A DNA stretch of 64,000 nt from JAIQFV01 sp041494885 (lineage in GTDB: Bacteria; Acidobacteriota; Terriglobia; JAIQFV01): the NCBI GenBank assembly GCA_041494885.1, contig JBGQBO010000004.1, forward strand, positions 62,001 to 126,000. Direction: 5' to 3'. Under the pieces are notes generated by a model. The model made no database searches and had not been told where the DNA came from. It worked only from the letters and a program-made list of their open reading frames with translations. How positions within the stretch are numbered: the stretch's first letter is position 1; every line of letters starts with the position of its first letter. Shown here one piece after another: positions 18,027 to 27,082 of the stretch. The position numbers were made by a program, and so were the translations under genes.

Positions 18027-19280
18027 TCATCCCGAGCTCTGCTCGTCCTCCTTTTGCTGCTTCGCAGCGAGAACCGGTCGCAGGTTAGTCAGTGTCTTCA
18101 GCATGTTGAACCAGAAGGGTGCGCCCAGACTCAACAACGCTGCGGCACAGAGGATTCCTGCCAGATGCCGCTTCCATTGCGGGTGGTAGGGTAGGAAATC
18201 CCATCCAGGATAAGGATCCGGGACCAGTTGAAATTCAGTTTTGTTTAATTCGTCTTTAAGAGAACTGACCTGCATCTTTAGTGTATCCATTCGCGTCTTA
18301 AGAGTCGCCTGGACAACATCTCGAAATCTGCGCACCAATCGGTCAGCCTCATCGCTGTCTTTGACCTGTACCCTGATCCAGGTCTCACCTTCCTCACTGC
18401 TTTGAAGAGGCGGCGGATAGCCCAACCGTTGAGCGGCCTCCGGGTTCTCCCCCTTTAATTGTTTAATGGCGTCAACAAAGGGCGAGGAGGAGGTTTTGCC
18501 GAGCACATCGCCTGCTTGATGGGTGATGGATTCAGCGCTGGCCACCAGGCTGGCACGCACGGCAGCATCAGAGGAAAGCTGAGTCGAAAGCCGGAAGGCA
18601 TCCAGGTGTACCACAAAAGCCAGGAGGATCGCACAAACCACCGTCCAGATCCGCATCTGCACGGCAAAGCGCTGCGACACCCGGTCCATCATGGAATTGA
18701 ATCTTAGCTCGATGTCTCCAATCGCGCTTTGCGCCCTCGAGACCAACTGGGGAAAGAGGGTCTCAATGCTCTTGATCACTTCGGGTGAGAGGGTTTGTAT
18801 TTTTTGAATAACCTGTTGAACTCGCGTCTCGGCACTGGCGTCGCTCTCCGTAAGCACCCGCTTGAGTATTTGCTGCCATTCTCCCGAGTCGCCCTTGGGA
18901 AGCGGAGCGCTTCCGAGTTTTCGCAAGGAAGCCATAAACTCCTCCGGCCGGATCGAAGAAGCCAGTTGCCACTGGGAGACCAGCCGCTCGACCCATCCGA
19001 TCTTCTGGACAATCCACAGCAGCCAAGGCAATCGGTTTTCAAACCTTGAAAACGTCGAGTCGGAAACGGTGGGGTGATGAAGGATTTTTCCGGTGATCTC
19101 TGCCGCATGCTTCTCCAATTCCGGATCAATCGACCGGAGCAACTCCTCAACTCCCCACCTCAAGTTCGTTCCCCGGAGTCCGAAAAAGGCTGAAATCATC
19201 TGCGTCAGAATAGTGATGAACAGGCTGACGCCGACCATGACGACCGCAAAAGCGATGAACGTATCCAGATGTTGGAGCAT
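18027..19280 (-). CDS. Membrane-anchored helical protein, third gene of patatin cluster
   Basis: 417 residues from ATG 19280 with GGGGGAGG eleven bases upstream. I do not recognise the family. An N-terminal membrane helix (about residues 8-30, FIAFAVVMVGVSLFITILTQMISAFFGL) is followed by a long mostly helical region. A second hydrophobic segment (RIWTVVCAILLAFVVHLDAF, near 210-230) and a third near the C-terminus (HLAGILCAAALLSLGAPFWFNML) follow, with a charged tail. A coiled-coil-prone stretch (LKTRMDTLKMQVSSLKDELNKTE) lies between the last two. It starts 82 bp after the stop of the 1049-residue gene on the same strand, so it is likely co-transcribed and may anchor the other products. Confidence 0.7.
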   Translation of the reverse strand: MLQHLDTFIAFAVVMVGVSLFITILTQMISAFFGLRGTNLRWGVEELLRSIDPELEKHAAEITGKILHHPTVSDSTFSRFENRLPWLLWIVQKIGWVERLVSQWQLASSIRPEEFMASLRKLGSAPLPKGDSGEWQQILKRVLTESDASAETRVQQVIQKIQTLSPEVIKSIETLFPQLVSRAQSAIGDIELRFNSMMDRVSQRFAVQMRIWTVVCAILLAFVVHLDAFRLSTQLSSDAAVRASLVASAESITHQAGDVLGKTSSSPFVDAIKQLKGENPEAAQRLGYPPPLQSSEEGETWIRVQVKDSDEADRLVRRFRDVVQATLKTRMDTLKMQVSSLKDELNKTEFQLVPDPYPGWDFLPYHPQWKRHLAGILCAAALLSLGAPFWFNMLKTLTNLRPVLAAKQQKEDEQSSG

Positions 19281-19362
19281 TTTGAGATCCTCCCCCGTTT
19301 ACGCAACGCAACAACCCGTGGGTCATTGATCCCTGCGATGAAAGCGATCTAGCCCACTTCCT

Positions 19363-22300
19363 TCAACCCGTGGCAACAAGCCGTTGCTGGACGACCACAT
19401 CCTCCTTGGGAGGAGTTGCGCCCGTGAGAAAGTCCGGTAGATTAAACTTGGCCTGTTGCTTCACGACTACCAGATCGAGCATGGCCCGCGCCGTGGCGGT
19501 ACCGGGGTCCAGAACTGAGGCCGCTTCGAGAAAAGCCATAGACCCCAGCGGGCGGACGGCTTCGCCTCCATAGACACTCTTGATCTTGCTGTTAAATGTT
19601 TCTGTTATCTTGGATCCGAAATCTGAGAGGGCGGCAATCGCGTCAGAGGGGCGTGTGGCGGCGTCCTGCAAAAACTTCCCAAGTGTCACCCCCGCATCCC
19701 GGGCGCCACGGACGACACTGGATTCAACCAGCAACAAGCTCATAAGCAGGTTGTCACCGATTCCCTCGACGCTCTCTCCCTGCATACGCGATGCCTGGTC
19801 GGGCTTAAAGAATGCGGCGGTTCCTTCCATCCCGGGAGTTGTGGCTAACAAGGTGTACACACTCTCCAGGTTAGTCCTAAGATTCATCGTTGTCTGTAAA
19901 GCGCAGGCCATCTTCTTTCTCTGGTCCGGATCCTGAATCTCCCAATACACATCATTGGGAGGGGTCCACGGCGGGATGGCCGCGTATACCAGCAGCACCA
20001 TGGCCGGCACGATCTCTCCGTAGTTCTTGAGGTTCTGAAAATAATAAAACGGAATCAATTGCTTCAATTTCGACTGGAGAGCAACGGAGACGTTCCGGTA
20101 CTGAGGGGAATTCTTGTCGGGGGATGCCTTAAGCCACGCGGAGGCAACGGCTGCAGGCAAAGTCAGCTCGAGCGAAACAAGGGTATTCCCGAAATTACCC
20201 GGTCCGTTGTCTTCAATTTGATCGATGGTCTTATCCAGATCGTCAACCCACGCTTGGTAGGACTCCTTCTCACTCCCAGGGGGAGAGGTAAAGACATTCG
20301 GAAAATATGCAGCCACATAGGGTTTGAGCTGGTACTGCAGATCGGCCCGTCTCATGTCCTTTTTCACTTGCCGGAACGAATACGAGTAACTCAAAGGGTC
20401 CGTCGAATGGATGCGAATCTGGTTGTTCCCAACCTTTAAATAACCGCCCACGGCCAGCCGGCTGTTTCGTTTGTTCTTTGTCGTCACTATATCATCGGCG
20501 TCGAGCTCGTAGATGAGAAGGCGACCCTCGTCAGCGTTCACAGCATTCACTTTGGCGAGGGCTTGGTTGATGTGGTCCAGGTCGCTGCTGTAAAAGGGAA
20601 AATTGATCTCGACATGGTTGTGCCGTTCAATTTGATGGGTGAGGGTTGCTGCATTGAGAGACACGCCAGTCCTGGGCTCTATGAGAAGAGTGTCGAAGTT
20701 TCCTGTCAGGGCCTGCTTGAAGGTCTGCGCCACTCCCGTTACACCAAAATCAAACACGATGTCCAGAAGGGCGGTACGGGTTGTCGACTGCTGATAGGTG
20801 GAACTAAAGTGGAACTCGTACTTTCGCTGGAGCGCGGTGACTGTCTTCTGATAGAACTCCGTGCCCTTGTCTAGTACGAGCTGTATGGTTTTGCGGATTT
20901 GTTCCAACTGGGAAAGGTCCAGCTGCGCGTTGAGGAAATTGGACAGCCTGGCCTTTAACCATTCATCGAGGGTATTGAAGGCCGCTGCATCAGAAACTCC
21001 TTCCACTTGTTTCAGATTCAAATGGGAATCAATAAACTGTCCTAGCTTCACAAGGACGGTCTTCTCAATGAAATCATCCTTGAGGACCTCGCTTGTCACC
21101 TGGGCGATGCGCTGTAAGTCTGTAAATTCCTGGGTGCCCGAGATCGCCTGGAGAACTCCACCGGCAGCCGCCATTTCCAACCAGGTCCCCACAGGCGTCC
21201 TGAAGAAATCGACGTCCTTGAGGAGCTCATTGATGAGATTTGCCAGGTCGTCTTGATGGCCTCGGCTGATCTTATTCGCAATGTCCCGGATCTGGATCAA
21301 TTCGGCTTGTGCACGCGTTGGATCAACATTAACAAGCCTCGCCAGAAGGGTGGCCACGCCATGAGGCAAGTGGTCCCACAAGTCGAGGAAGCCCACCAAT
21401 TTCGCTCTGGATTCTTCGAAGAACGCCCGGGGATCAATTCCGGTGACTTCACCGAGGAATCTCAATGTGTAGTCCACAGTCAGACCGGCCAGGGCGTCAG
21501 GGGGGCTTACCTTGGGGTCAGTCCATTTTCTGAGGGCGTTAAGATCCTTGACAACTTGTGCGCCCTGCACACCGAATACAGCCTTGATGAAGTCATCCAT
21601 CTTGTCAGGCAAAAACTTTGTTCCTTGAACGCTGACTCCCCCATTGAAAGCGAAATCCCATCCCTTCTTCCGTTGTTTGAACAGCCGGAGCCGGAGATGT
21701 GTGTCCAAAGGATCGCCCGAATCGCGGCTGACCACGACGGCGTACTTTGCGCTTGCCTCAAACCCGATTGCCGCCGAGACTCCCAGCTGAAGCCGCAAGC
21801 CGATATCGCCCCGAAGGCCGCCAAGCTGTGCTTGTCGGACCCAATTGAAGTCATAGCCGTATTGCGCCCCCAGTTGAACGGCAACGGCCCCATCCACATC
21901 AGCAATGAGCCACGTCCCGGGCTCGAGGTCGTCAATAGTCGTAATCTGGGAAGGCAACAACCAACTGTTGAGGGTTTGCTGCACGGCCGTGAGTGCCCCG
22001 GTGTTTGTTTGCAGCCGCCGCACGATGGCGTAGATCCCTTCCCGGCTCCCGTCGGCTCCAAAGCTAATCGATCCGGGAGCTCCCAGGGCCATAGAGCCCT
22101 TGGCAGAAGAGAGCAAGTCATATCCCCACCGGAAGACGACGTAAAGCGCATTGGGATCTTTCTCCAACTTCATTCCGGGCGCGATGTTATCGTTAAGCTC
22201 CAAGGCGGCCAGCATAGCCTCGGGGTCGAAGTACACACCGAGCTTTGTGAAAGCGCTCGCACTTCCGGCGAAGCTCACCTTCCCGCTGCCATCTCCAAAC

Positions 22301-22512
22301 TTAATATCTCTTCCAGCGCTTGCTTTGACCGACTCGCGTCCCAGCTCGATCGTTCTTCGAGGGAAGGGGCTATTGGTGGCCAAGGCGTTTGCAACTTCGA
22401 GATCCGCGATCGGGGGAAGGATCTCAATTCCCACGGCAGAATCCAAGCCAAGGAACTTTTTATTCCTGTCGAATTTAATGAGACTTGAAGGGTTGGAACT
22501 CGGTGAGCTCAA
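19363..22512 (-). CDS. Large protein of unknown family (1049 aa), second gene of patatin cluster
   Basis: No known family recognised. I start it at TTG 22512 because GAGGAGGGG lies five bases upstream; the frame opens at 22611, but those residues are Arg-rich with no ribosome site. There is no signal peptide. Residues about 60-320 look beta-rich with alternating hydrophobics and glycines (AVQLGAQYGYDFNWV, GLRLQLGVSAAIGFEASAKYAVVV, HLRLRLFKQRKKGWDFAFNGGVSVQG). Residues about 330-600 are strongly helical. A second mixed region and a helical C-terminal third follow. The alternating pattern could be a lipid-facing or pore-like sheet, but this is speculation. It lies 111 bp after the patatin gene and 82 bp before the membrane protein gene. 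Confidence 0.7.
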   Translation of the reverse strand: MSSPSSNPSSLIKFDRNKKFLGLDSAVGIEILPPIADLEVANALATNSPFPRRTIELGRESVKASAGRDIKFGDGSGKVSFAGSASAFTKLGVYFDPEAMLAALELNDNIAPGMKLEKDPNALYVVFRWGYDLLSSAKGSMALGAPGSISFGADGSREGIYAIVRRLQTNTGALTAVQQTLNSWLLPSQITTIDDLEPGTWLIADVDGAVAVQLGAQYGYDFNWVRQAQLGGLRGDIGLRLQLGVSAAIGFEASAKYAVVVSRDSGDPLDTHLRLRLFKQRKKGWDFAFNGGVSVQGTKFLPDKMDDFIKAVFGVQGAQVVKDLNALRKWTDPKVSPPDALAGLTVDYTLRFLGEVTGIDPRAFFEESRAKLVGFLDLWDHLPHGVATLLARLVNVDPTRAQAELIQIRDIANKISRGHQDDLANLINELLKDVDFFRTPVGTWLEMAAAGGVLQAISGTQEFTDLQRIAQVTSEVLKDDFIEKTVLVKLGQFIDSHLNLKQVEGVSDAAAFNTLDEWLKARLSNFLNAQLDLSQLEQIRKTIQLVLDKGTEFYQKTVTALQRKYEFHFSSTYQQSTTRTALLDIVFDFGVTGVAQTFKQALTGNFDTLLIEPRTGVSLNAATLTHQIERHNHVEINFPFYSSDLDHINQALAKVNAVNADEGRLLIYELDADDIVTTKNKRNSRLAVGGYLKVGNNQIRIHSTDPLSYSYSFRQVKKDMRRADLQYQLKPYVAAYFPNVFTSPPGSEKESYQAWVDDLDKTIDQIEDNGPGNFGNTLVSLELTLPAAVASAWLKASPDKNSPQYRNVSVALQSKLKQLIPFYYFQNLKNYGEIVPAMVLLVYAAIPPWTPPNDVYWEIQDPDQRKKMACALQTTMNLRTNLESVYTLLATTPGMEGTAAFFKPDQASRMQGESVEGIGDNLLMSLLLVESSVVRGARDAGVTLGKFLQDAATRPSDAIAALSDFGSKITETFNSKIKSVYGGEAVRPLGSMAFLEAASVLDPGTATARAMLDLVVVKQQAKFNLPDFLTGATPPKEDVVVQQRLVATG

Positions 22513-22623
22513 TACGGCCCCTCCTCGGGTTAATTTCCAGCGCGGGTAAGAAAGCTCAGCGTTGACATTTCGTTGGCGCCCGCCAAGGTGGTCTCGAGGT
22601 CGAGGCGGCAAAAGATATGCGCG

Positions 22624-23754
22624 CTATGAAGTCGGCTGCCGGTATTTCGACACATATCCAGAAAAGCCGCCCATAGCATCCCAGCACTCGAAAAACTGCT
22701 TCGCCCCAACGCGACCGCGGTCATAAAGGGCGTCGCTGTCCTCAGGCTTCAGATCGAAATCGGTGGTTTTGACCTTCTCTGTCCGGATCTTGACGGTGCG
22801 GACTTCCGTGCCCTTGTCCATGTGGCGTTGATCATGTGCCTCCATCATGGTCGTAAAGAGGGCTGCAAACAATGTGAGAGGGCCGCCAATACGATTGGGC
22901 CGGTCGTCGTTGGGAGCAACCAGCTTAAAGCCGAATGTCGGCCATCGCGGCGTCCGGTTGGGCGGCGCATCAAACAAGTCAACCGGGAAATTGCTCAGCA
23001 CGCCGCCATCCACGATATAGCATCGGCGCTGCTTCGCGGTAAAAGTGATGTGTTTGCCTCGAGTGGTCTCTTGTTCCTGTTCCCCCTCCGTCCGGGGAAA
23101 GCGATCATCCCGGCAGGTCAGTTCCACCGGTTCAAAGAAAAACGGAATGCTCATCGACATTCGAACAGCCCGAGCGATCTCCAGTTTATCGGGATCGCCG
23201 TCAAATTCCTCGAAATCGGCGATGTCTTGCGGCAAGACCAACATCCGCCGCCGTGTGATATCTGAAGCCACCACTCGCAGGCGGTAGCGGTAAGGACTGT
23301 CCTTGGAATCCTGCGCATGAGCGGAATTGATAAGATCCGCGAAGGTGTGCTTGTTCTTCTTTTCCAAGAGCCCCCGTAACCAACCCTCGAAAAACTCTCC
23401 CTCATAAATCCCTTTTTCTATGCCGAGGCTCATAACCGGCCCCAGCAAGGGAACCTGGTCGAGCAGGCTTTTGTCCTTAAACCGCTCATATCCGACTGTT
23501 CCATCGGGAGACGGTTCGCGCATGAGCCCGTCCAGTTCAGCCTTGATCTCGGCAGCGGTATAACCAGCGGCCACCAGGGCCGCCGTAATCGCACCCGCTG
23601 AGGTCCCGGCAACATTTTTCCATGTATAACCCTTTTCCACCTCGCAGTGCGACAAGGCCCCGACCAGTCCAACACCCTTCACACCACCGCCTTCGAAGAC
23701 TGCATCCGCGACCATGGGTTCAGAAACCGAACTTGTGTTGTTCGTATCGGGCAT
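22624..23754 (-). CDS. Patatin-like phospholipase
   Basis: 376 residues from ATG 23754, preceded by a near-perfect AAAGGAGG. Patatin hallmarks are complete: oxyanion loop EGGGVKGVG (from residue 21), nucleophile elbow GTSAG with Ser52, and the dyad Asp249 in VDGG. Patatins hydrolyse acyl esters of membrane phospholipids. No signal peptide is present, so cytoplasmic action is likely. It is first of three same-strand genes, followed by the 1049-residue protein and a membrane protein. Patatins occur as general lipases, as type-secreted toxins and as effectors in nucleotide-signalled phage defence (CapV), but no cyclase gene is near. The partner genes are what make this one unusual. Confidence 0.9.
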   Translation of the reverse strand: MPDTNNTSSVSEPMVADAVFEGGGVKGVGLVGALSHCEVEKGYTWKNVAGTSAGAITAALVAAGYTAAEIKAELDGLMREPSPDGTVGYERFKDKSLLDQVPLLGPVMSLGIEKGIYEGEFFEGWLRGLLEKKNKHTFADLINSAHAQDSKDSPYRYRLRVVASDITRRRMLVLPQDIADFEEFDGDPDKLEIARAVRMSMSIPFFFEPVELTCRDDRFPRTEGEQEQETTRGKHITFTAKQRRCYIVDGGVLSNFPVDLFDAPPNRTPRWPTFGFKLVAPNDDRPNRIGGPLTLFAALFTTMMEAHDQRHMDKGTEVRTVKIRTEKVKTTDFDLKPEDSDALYDRGRVGAKQFFECWDAMGGFSGYVSKYRQPTS

Positions 23755-24192
23755 TTCGTCCTCCTTTGGGTTTATGCTAGGACTGCCAAGGGAACTGGCC
23801 TTGTGACGCCCCTTTCAATGGACGCCTCCCGCATGGATGAGGCGATCAAATCTGTGAATTCTATTGTCTATCCGAAAGCAAACGAAAAGGGAGGAGGAAA
23901 GAAGAAATCTCCTTCCTCCCTAATTAGTAAAGAGAATGCACTCAGCATTTAGATGAATTGCGGTGCGACCCGAAGGAGTCTACCGAAATAATGAAAGAGT
24001 CTGGTGACAATGAAAACGGCGCTAAACTTACACCTTCCCGATTCAGTACGTCAAATCCTTTCAGGCCTGAGGGCTAACCGGATGATTGCTCCCCGCCGGC
24101 AATCCTGCCATCCAACATTTCCCTTTGCGATCCTCCTGTTTTCGTCGATAATGGGGGCGTACGATTAACCCTCCCCCGATAAACTTCCTGCC
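23755..24192. other. Intergenic region between patatin cluster and comM
   Basis: 438 bases between divergent genes must hold both promoters. An inverted repeat AGGGAGGAGGA (from 23888) and TCCTTCCTCCC (to 23920) encloses a short A-rich loop but lacks a T-run. No small gene is convincing. Confidence 0.45.
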
Positions 24193-25725
24193 ATGCTATT
24201 CAAAACCCTGAGTGCGGCCGTGTTCGGTATTGATGCATATTTAGTCGAAGTGGAAGTCGATATTTCCGCCGGCAAGGGCGACTACATTACAGTGGGCCTC
24301 CCCGACCCTGCCGTTAAGGAAAGCCGCGAGCGGATCAAATCCGCGATCAAGAACTGCGGCCTGGATTTCCCTTTTCAAAACATCACTGTTAACCTGGCGC
24401 CCGCCGACGTGAAGAAGGAAGGATCCGCCTTCGACCTCCCTATCGCCATTGGCATCCTGGGCACCAACGGAATCCTCCAGCAGAAAAACATTGATCAGTA
24501 TCTCTTTCTCGGCGAACTGTCCCTGGATGGAGGATTACGCCCCATCAAGGGGGCCCTGTCGATTGCCGTGCGAGCGAAAGAATCCAAGGTCAAATACCTA
24601 GTGCTTCCTGAAACCAATGCCCGGGAAGCGGCGGTGGTCGATGGGATTGAGGTCTACGCCATGAAGAGTCTGCCGGGAGTACTCGACCTCGTCAATGCCA
24701 CGACTGTTTTCACGCCGGTTCGCATTGATAAGGAAGCGATGCTCAGCGAGGCGTCGCAATACAGTGTGGATTTCAGGGATGTCAAAGGCCAGTATTACGC
24801 CAAGCGGGCCATGGAGGTGGCGACGGCAGGGGGACACAACATTCTGATGATTGGTCCTCCCGGTTCAGGAAAAACGATGCTGGCAAAACGCATTCCGACG
24901 ATTCTGCCGCCGATGACCTTCGAAGAAGCCATCGAGACCACCAAAATTCACAGTGTCAGCGGACTGCTCCTGCCGTGTCACGGGTTGGTCGGCACCCGGC
25001 CTTTCCGTTCCCCGCATCACACCATCTCCGATGCCGGACTGATCGGCGGGGGGATCATCCCGCATCCAGGGGAGGTCTCGCTGGCACATCACGGGGTGTT
25101 GTTCCTGGATGAACTGCCGGAATTTCAACGCAACGTTCTGGAGGTGATGCGCCAGCCGATGGAAGACGGTCAGGTCACCATTTCCCGCGCGTCGATGTCA
25201 CTGACCTTTCCTGCTCGCTTCATGCTGGCCGCCGCCATGAACCCTTGTCCCTGCGGGCATTTCAACGATCCCACACGGGAATGCAATTGCACGCCTCCTC
25301 AAATTCAGCGTTACATCTCGCGCGTCTCAGGTCCGTTGCTCGATCGCATCGACATTCACATTGATGTCCCGGCAGTGAAATATAAAGAACTCGCCTCCAA
25401 AGAAACCACGGAGAGCTCGACCGCCATCCGCGAGCGGGTGGCATACACCCGCCGGGTCCAGCAGGGGCGCTTTGAGGGTGAGAAGATTTATTCCAACGCT
25501 CAGATGACCCCCCGTCTGATCCGGAAATATTGCGTCATTGAGGAAGCGTGTAATCGGCTTCTGGAAAACGCCATTACCAAGATGGGGCTGAGCGCGCGGG
25601 CCTACGACCGCATCCTCAAGGTCGCCCGCACCATTGCCGACCTGGAGCAATGCGAACACATCGCCGCCCCCCACATCAGCGAAGCCATTCAATACCGGAG
25701 TCTGGATCGGAACTACTGGGCATAG
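24193..25725 (+). CDS. comM: YifB/ComM-family Mg-chelatase-like AAA+ ATPase
   Basis: 510 residues. Three-part layout: N-terminal ChlI-like Lon-fold domain (GLPDPAVKESRERIKSAI, APADVKKEGSAFDLPIAIG), AAA+ core with Walker A MIGPPGSGKTMLAKRIP, Walker B GVLFLDELPEF and sensor text VTISRASMSLTFPARFML, then NPCPCG and a C-terminal helical domain ending in EAIQYRSLDRNYW. ComM helps integrate incoming DNA during natural transformation by driving branch migration, so the strain may be able to take up DNA. ATG 24193 matches the family opening MLFKTLSAAVFGIDAYLV. It stands alone. Confidence 0.94.
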   Translation: MLFKTLSAAVFGIDAYLVEVEVDISAGKGDYITVGLPDPAVKESRERIKSAIKNCGLDFPFQNITVNLAPADVKKEGSAFDLPIAIGILGTNGILQQKNIDQYLFLGELSLDGGLRPIKGALSIAVRAKESKVKYLVLPETNAREAAVVDGIEVYAMKSLPGVLDLVNATTVFTPVRIDKEAMLSEASQYSVDFRDVKGQYYAKRAMEVATAGGHNILMIGPPGSGKTMLAKRIPTILPPMTFEEAIETTKIHSVSGLLLPCHGLVGTRPFRSPHHTISDAGLIGGGIIPHPGEVSLAHHGVLFLDELPEFQRNVLEVMRQPMEDGQVTISRASMSLTFPARFMLAAAMNPCPCGHFNDPTRECNCTPPQIQRYISRVSGPLLDRIDIHIDVPAVKYKELASKETTESSTAIRERVAYTRRVQQGRFEGEKIYSNAQMTPRLIRKYCVIEEACNRLLENAITKMGLSARAYDRILKVARTIADLEQCEHIAAPHISEAIQYRSLDRNYWA

Positions 25726-25738
25726 GTTTCTAAAGTGG

Positions 25739-25757
25739 GGCAGACGTCTCGTCTGCC
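25739..25757. repeat. REP-like palindrome after comM
   Basis: GGCAGACG, loop TCT, CGTCTGCC: a perfect 8-bp stem 13 bp after the comM stop. It may act as an attenuator or as a RAYT/REP substrate. It lies only 55 bp outside the RAYT element. Confidence 0.7.
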
Positions 25758-25811
25758 TGATCTGAGTGGGTGGGGTTGGATCGGGACAATTGAGAAACAG
25801 GAGGAGGGGAG

Positions 25812-25828
25812 GGGGTCAGATCCCGACT
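25812..25828. repeat. Left terminal inverted repeat of the RAYT element
   Basis: GGGGTCAGATCCCGACT is the exact reverse complement of 27008-27024. Similarity continues inward imperfectly to the GACAATT block at about 25833. Confidence 0.85.
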
Positions 25829-25969
25829 AGTGGACAATTGACACTCTCTTCCTCAGAGCGGGTATCGCAGGTTGGAAGGGGATTTGGCATTATTCCCCCT
25901 TTCCAGCGGTCTATAAGGAGTTCTTGTTATGGAGCATGACAATGATTCTTCCCCCTTAATGGAGTCCCG

Positions 25970-27082
25970 ATGGCCAGGCCATTACGTATTCAGTGGGAGG
26001 GAGCGTGGTACCACATCACCTCGAGGGGGAATGAGCGCCAGCTGATTTTTCGCGACGACGAAGATCGGTGCGAATTCCTCGGCCGGCTCAGCGAAATGAC
26101 GGAGCGATACCGTCTGCGCCTCCATGCTTACACTCTCATGGATAACCATTGGCATGGACTGCTGGAGACGCTGGAAGCTAACCTCAGCCGGGCCTTGCAG
26201 TGGTTGAACAGCGGATACAGCGGCTGGTTTAACCGCCGACATGGACGAACGGGCCACCTCTTGCAGGGACGCTTCAAGGGGATCATTGTGGAGCCGCAAC
26301 GGTGGGGGCTGGAGTTGAGTCGCTATGTGCACCTTAATCCCATTCGCGTAGGAAGGTTTGAGTTGAACAAGCAAAGCCGACGGCGGAATCAATTGGGTTT
26401 GGCGAGAGAACTGCCGACCGAATTGTGGAAGGAACGAGTTGACTTTCTGAGACACTACCGGTGGAGTTCCTATCGCGCCTACATTGGACTAGAACCCGCA
26501 CCCGCCTGGTTGACCACAGAGACCGTTCTGGGCTGGATGGGTGGACCGGAAGGAGCGCGGCAACAGGCGTACCGGGATTATGTGGAAGTCGCCGCAAAGG
26601 AAGGGCTAGATCAACTCCCGTGGACCGTGTTGCAGGCACAGGTTGTACTGGGAGACGAGGCGTTTCTGCAAGGTCTCTCACCCAAGGTCCATGGCAACGA
26701 GCACGAGCAGCCGAGTCTGTACCAATTGAAGCGAAGGCCGGAGTTTGCTACCGTAGTCGGAGTCGTGGAGCACTTGAAAGAGGAGCCTTGGGAGCAATTC
26801 CGCAATCGCCATGGTGACTGGGGACGTGATATGGTTCTTTATCTTGCCCGACATCATTGTGGGCTGGTCTTGAAAGATCTGGGAGAGCGGGCAGGCCTGA
26901 TCAATGAACGGTCCCTCACGAAGGCCATCCATCGCTTCGAAGTTCGGCTAAAGAAGGACCCCCTGCTCGGCAAACTGCTCGCGTTGGCACAGGTTGAATT
27001 GTCTAGAAGTCGGGATCTGACCCCAATACTGTTCTGTGCCTCTGGAATCGCTCTGGGGAGCAGGAGCCGGCGATCTGCGTGA
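25970..27082 (+). CDS. REP-associated tyrosine transposase (RAYT, Y1_Tnp/IS200-like)
   Basis: 370 residues from ATG 25970, with GGAG at 25961. The N-terminal half is the Y1 transposase: RPLRIQWEGAWYHITSRGNERQLIF, the HUH-type YTLMDNHWHGLLET, RGRTGHLLQGRFKGI-like text and the YVHLNPIRVG motif; the nucleophile Tyr is most likely in SRYVHLNP. A C-terminal helical, DnaA-like helix-turn-helix region follows (YLARHHCGLVLKDLGERAGLINERSLTKAIHRFE). The last ~20 residues, after DLTP, are encoded beyond the right inverted repeat in flanking DNA, so the native C-terminus was probably different or ends by read-through into host sequence. Confidence 0.88.
   Translation: MARPLRIQWEGAWYHITSRGNERQLIFRDDEDRCEFLGRLSEMTERYRLRLHAYTLMDNHWHGLLETLEANLSRALQWLNSGYSGWFNRRHGRTGHLLQGRFKGIIVEPQRWGLELSRYVHLNPIRVGRFELNKQSRRRNQLGLARELPTELWKERVDFLRHYRWSSYRAYIGLEPAPAWLTTETVLGWMGGPEGARQQAYRDYVEVAAKEGLDQLPWTVLQAQVVLGDEAFLQGLSPKVHGNEHEQPSLYQLKRRPEFATVVGVVEHLKEEPWEQFRNRHGDWGRDMVLYLARHHCGLVLKDLGERAGLINERSLTKAIHRFEVRLKKDPLLGKLLALAQVELSRSRDLTPILFCASGIALGSRSRRSA
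27008..27024. repeat. Right terminal inverted repeat of the RAYT element
   Basis: AGTCGGGATCTGACCCC matches 25812-25828 in reverse complement over all 17 bases. It lies inside the 3' part of the transposase frame and 11 bp before the AraC remnant. Confidence 0.85.

Larger units (their letters stand above)
25812..27024 (+). mobile_element. RAYT transposase element bounded by 17-bp perfect inverted repeats
   Basis: A 1213-bp unit framed by perfect 17-bp inverted ends holds a single Y1 transposase gene at 25970. The ends extend imperfectly: left ...ACTAGTGGACAATTG and right, read inward, ...ACTTCTAGACAATTC. A REP-like hairpin sits just outside the left end. On the right, the element abuts the interior of an AraC regulator gene whose N-terminal part is absent. 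No target-site duplication was apparent. RAYTs are usually static domesticated transposases, so the clean ends are notable. Confidence 0.75.

Noticed and set aside
21253..22488. 411-codon open frame opposite the 1049-residue gene
   Set aside because: The minus-strand gene has a ribosome site and sits in a run of same-strand genes; the plus-strand product has no family features.
18027..23754. CBASS-type phage defence operon
   Set aside because: The patatin resembles CapV in kind only; no cyclic-nucleotide synthase (CD-NTase), JAB or E1/E2 genes are present.
23888..23920. Intrinsic terminator between the patatin cluster and comM
   Set aside because: The stem is purine/pyrimidine-biased with no T-run on either side, and both neighbouring genes run away from it.
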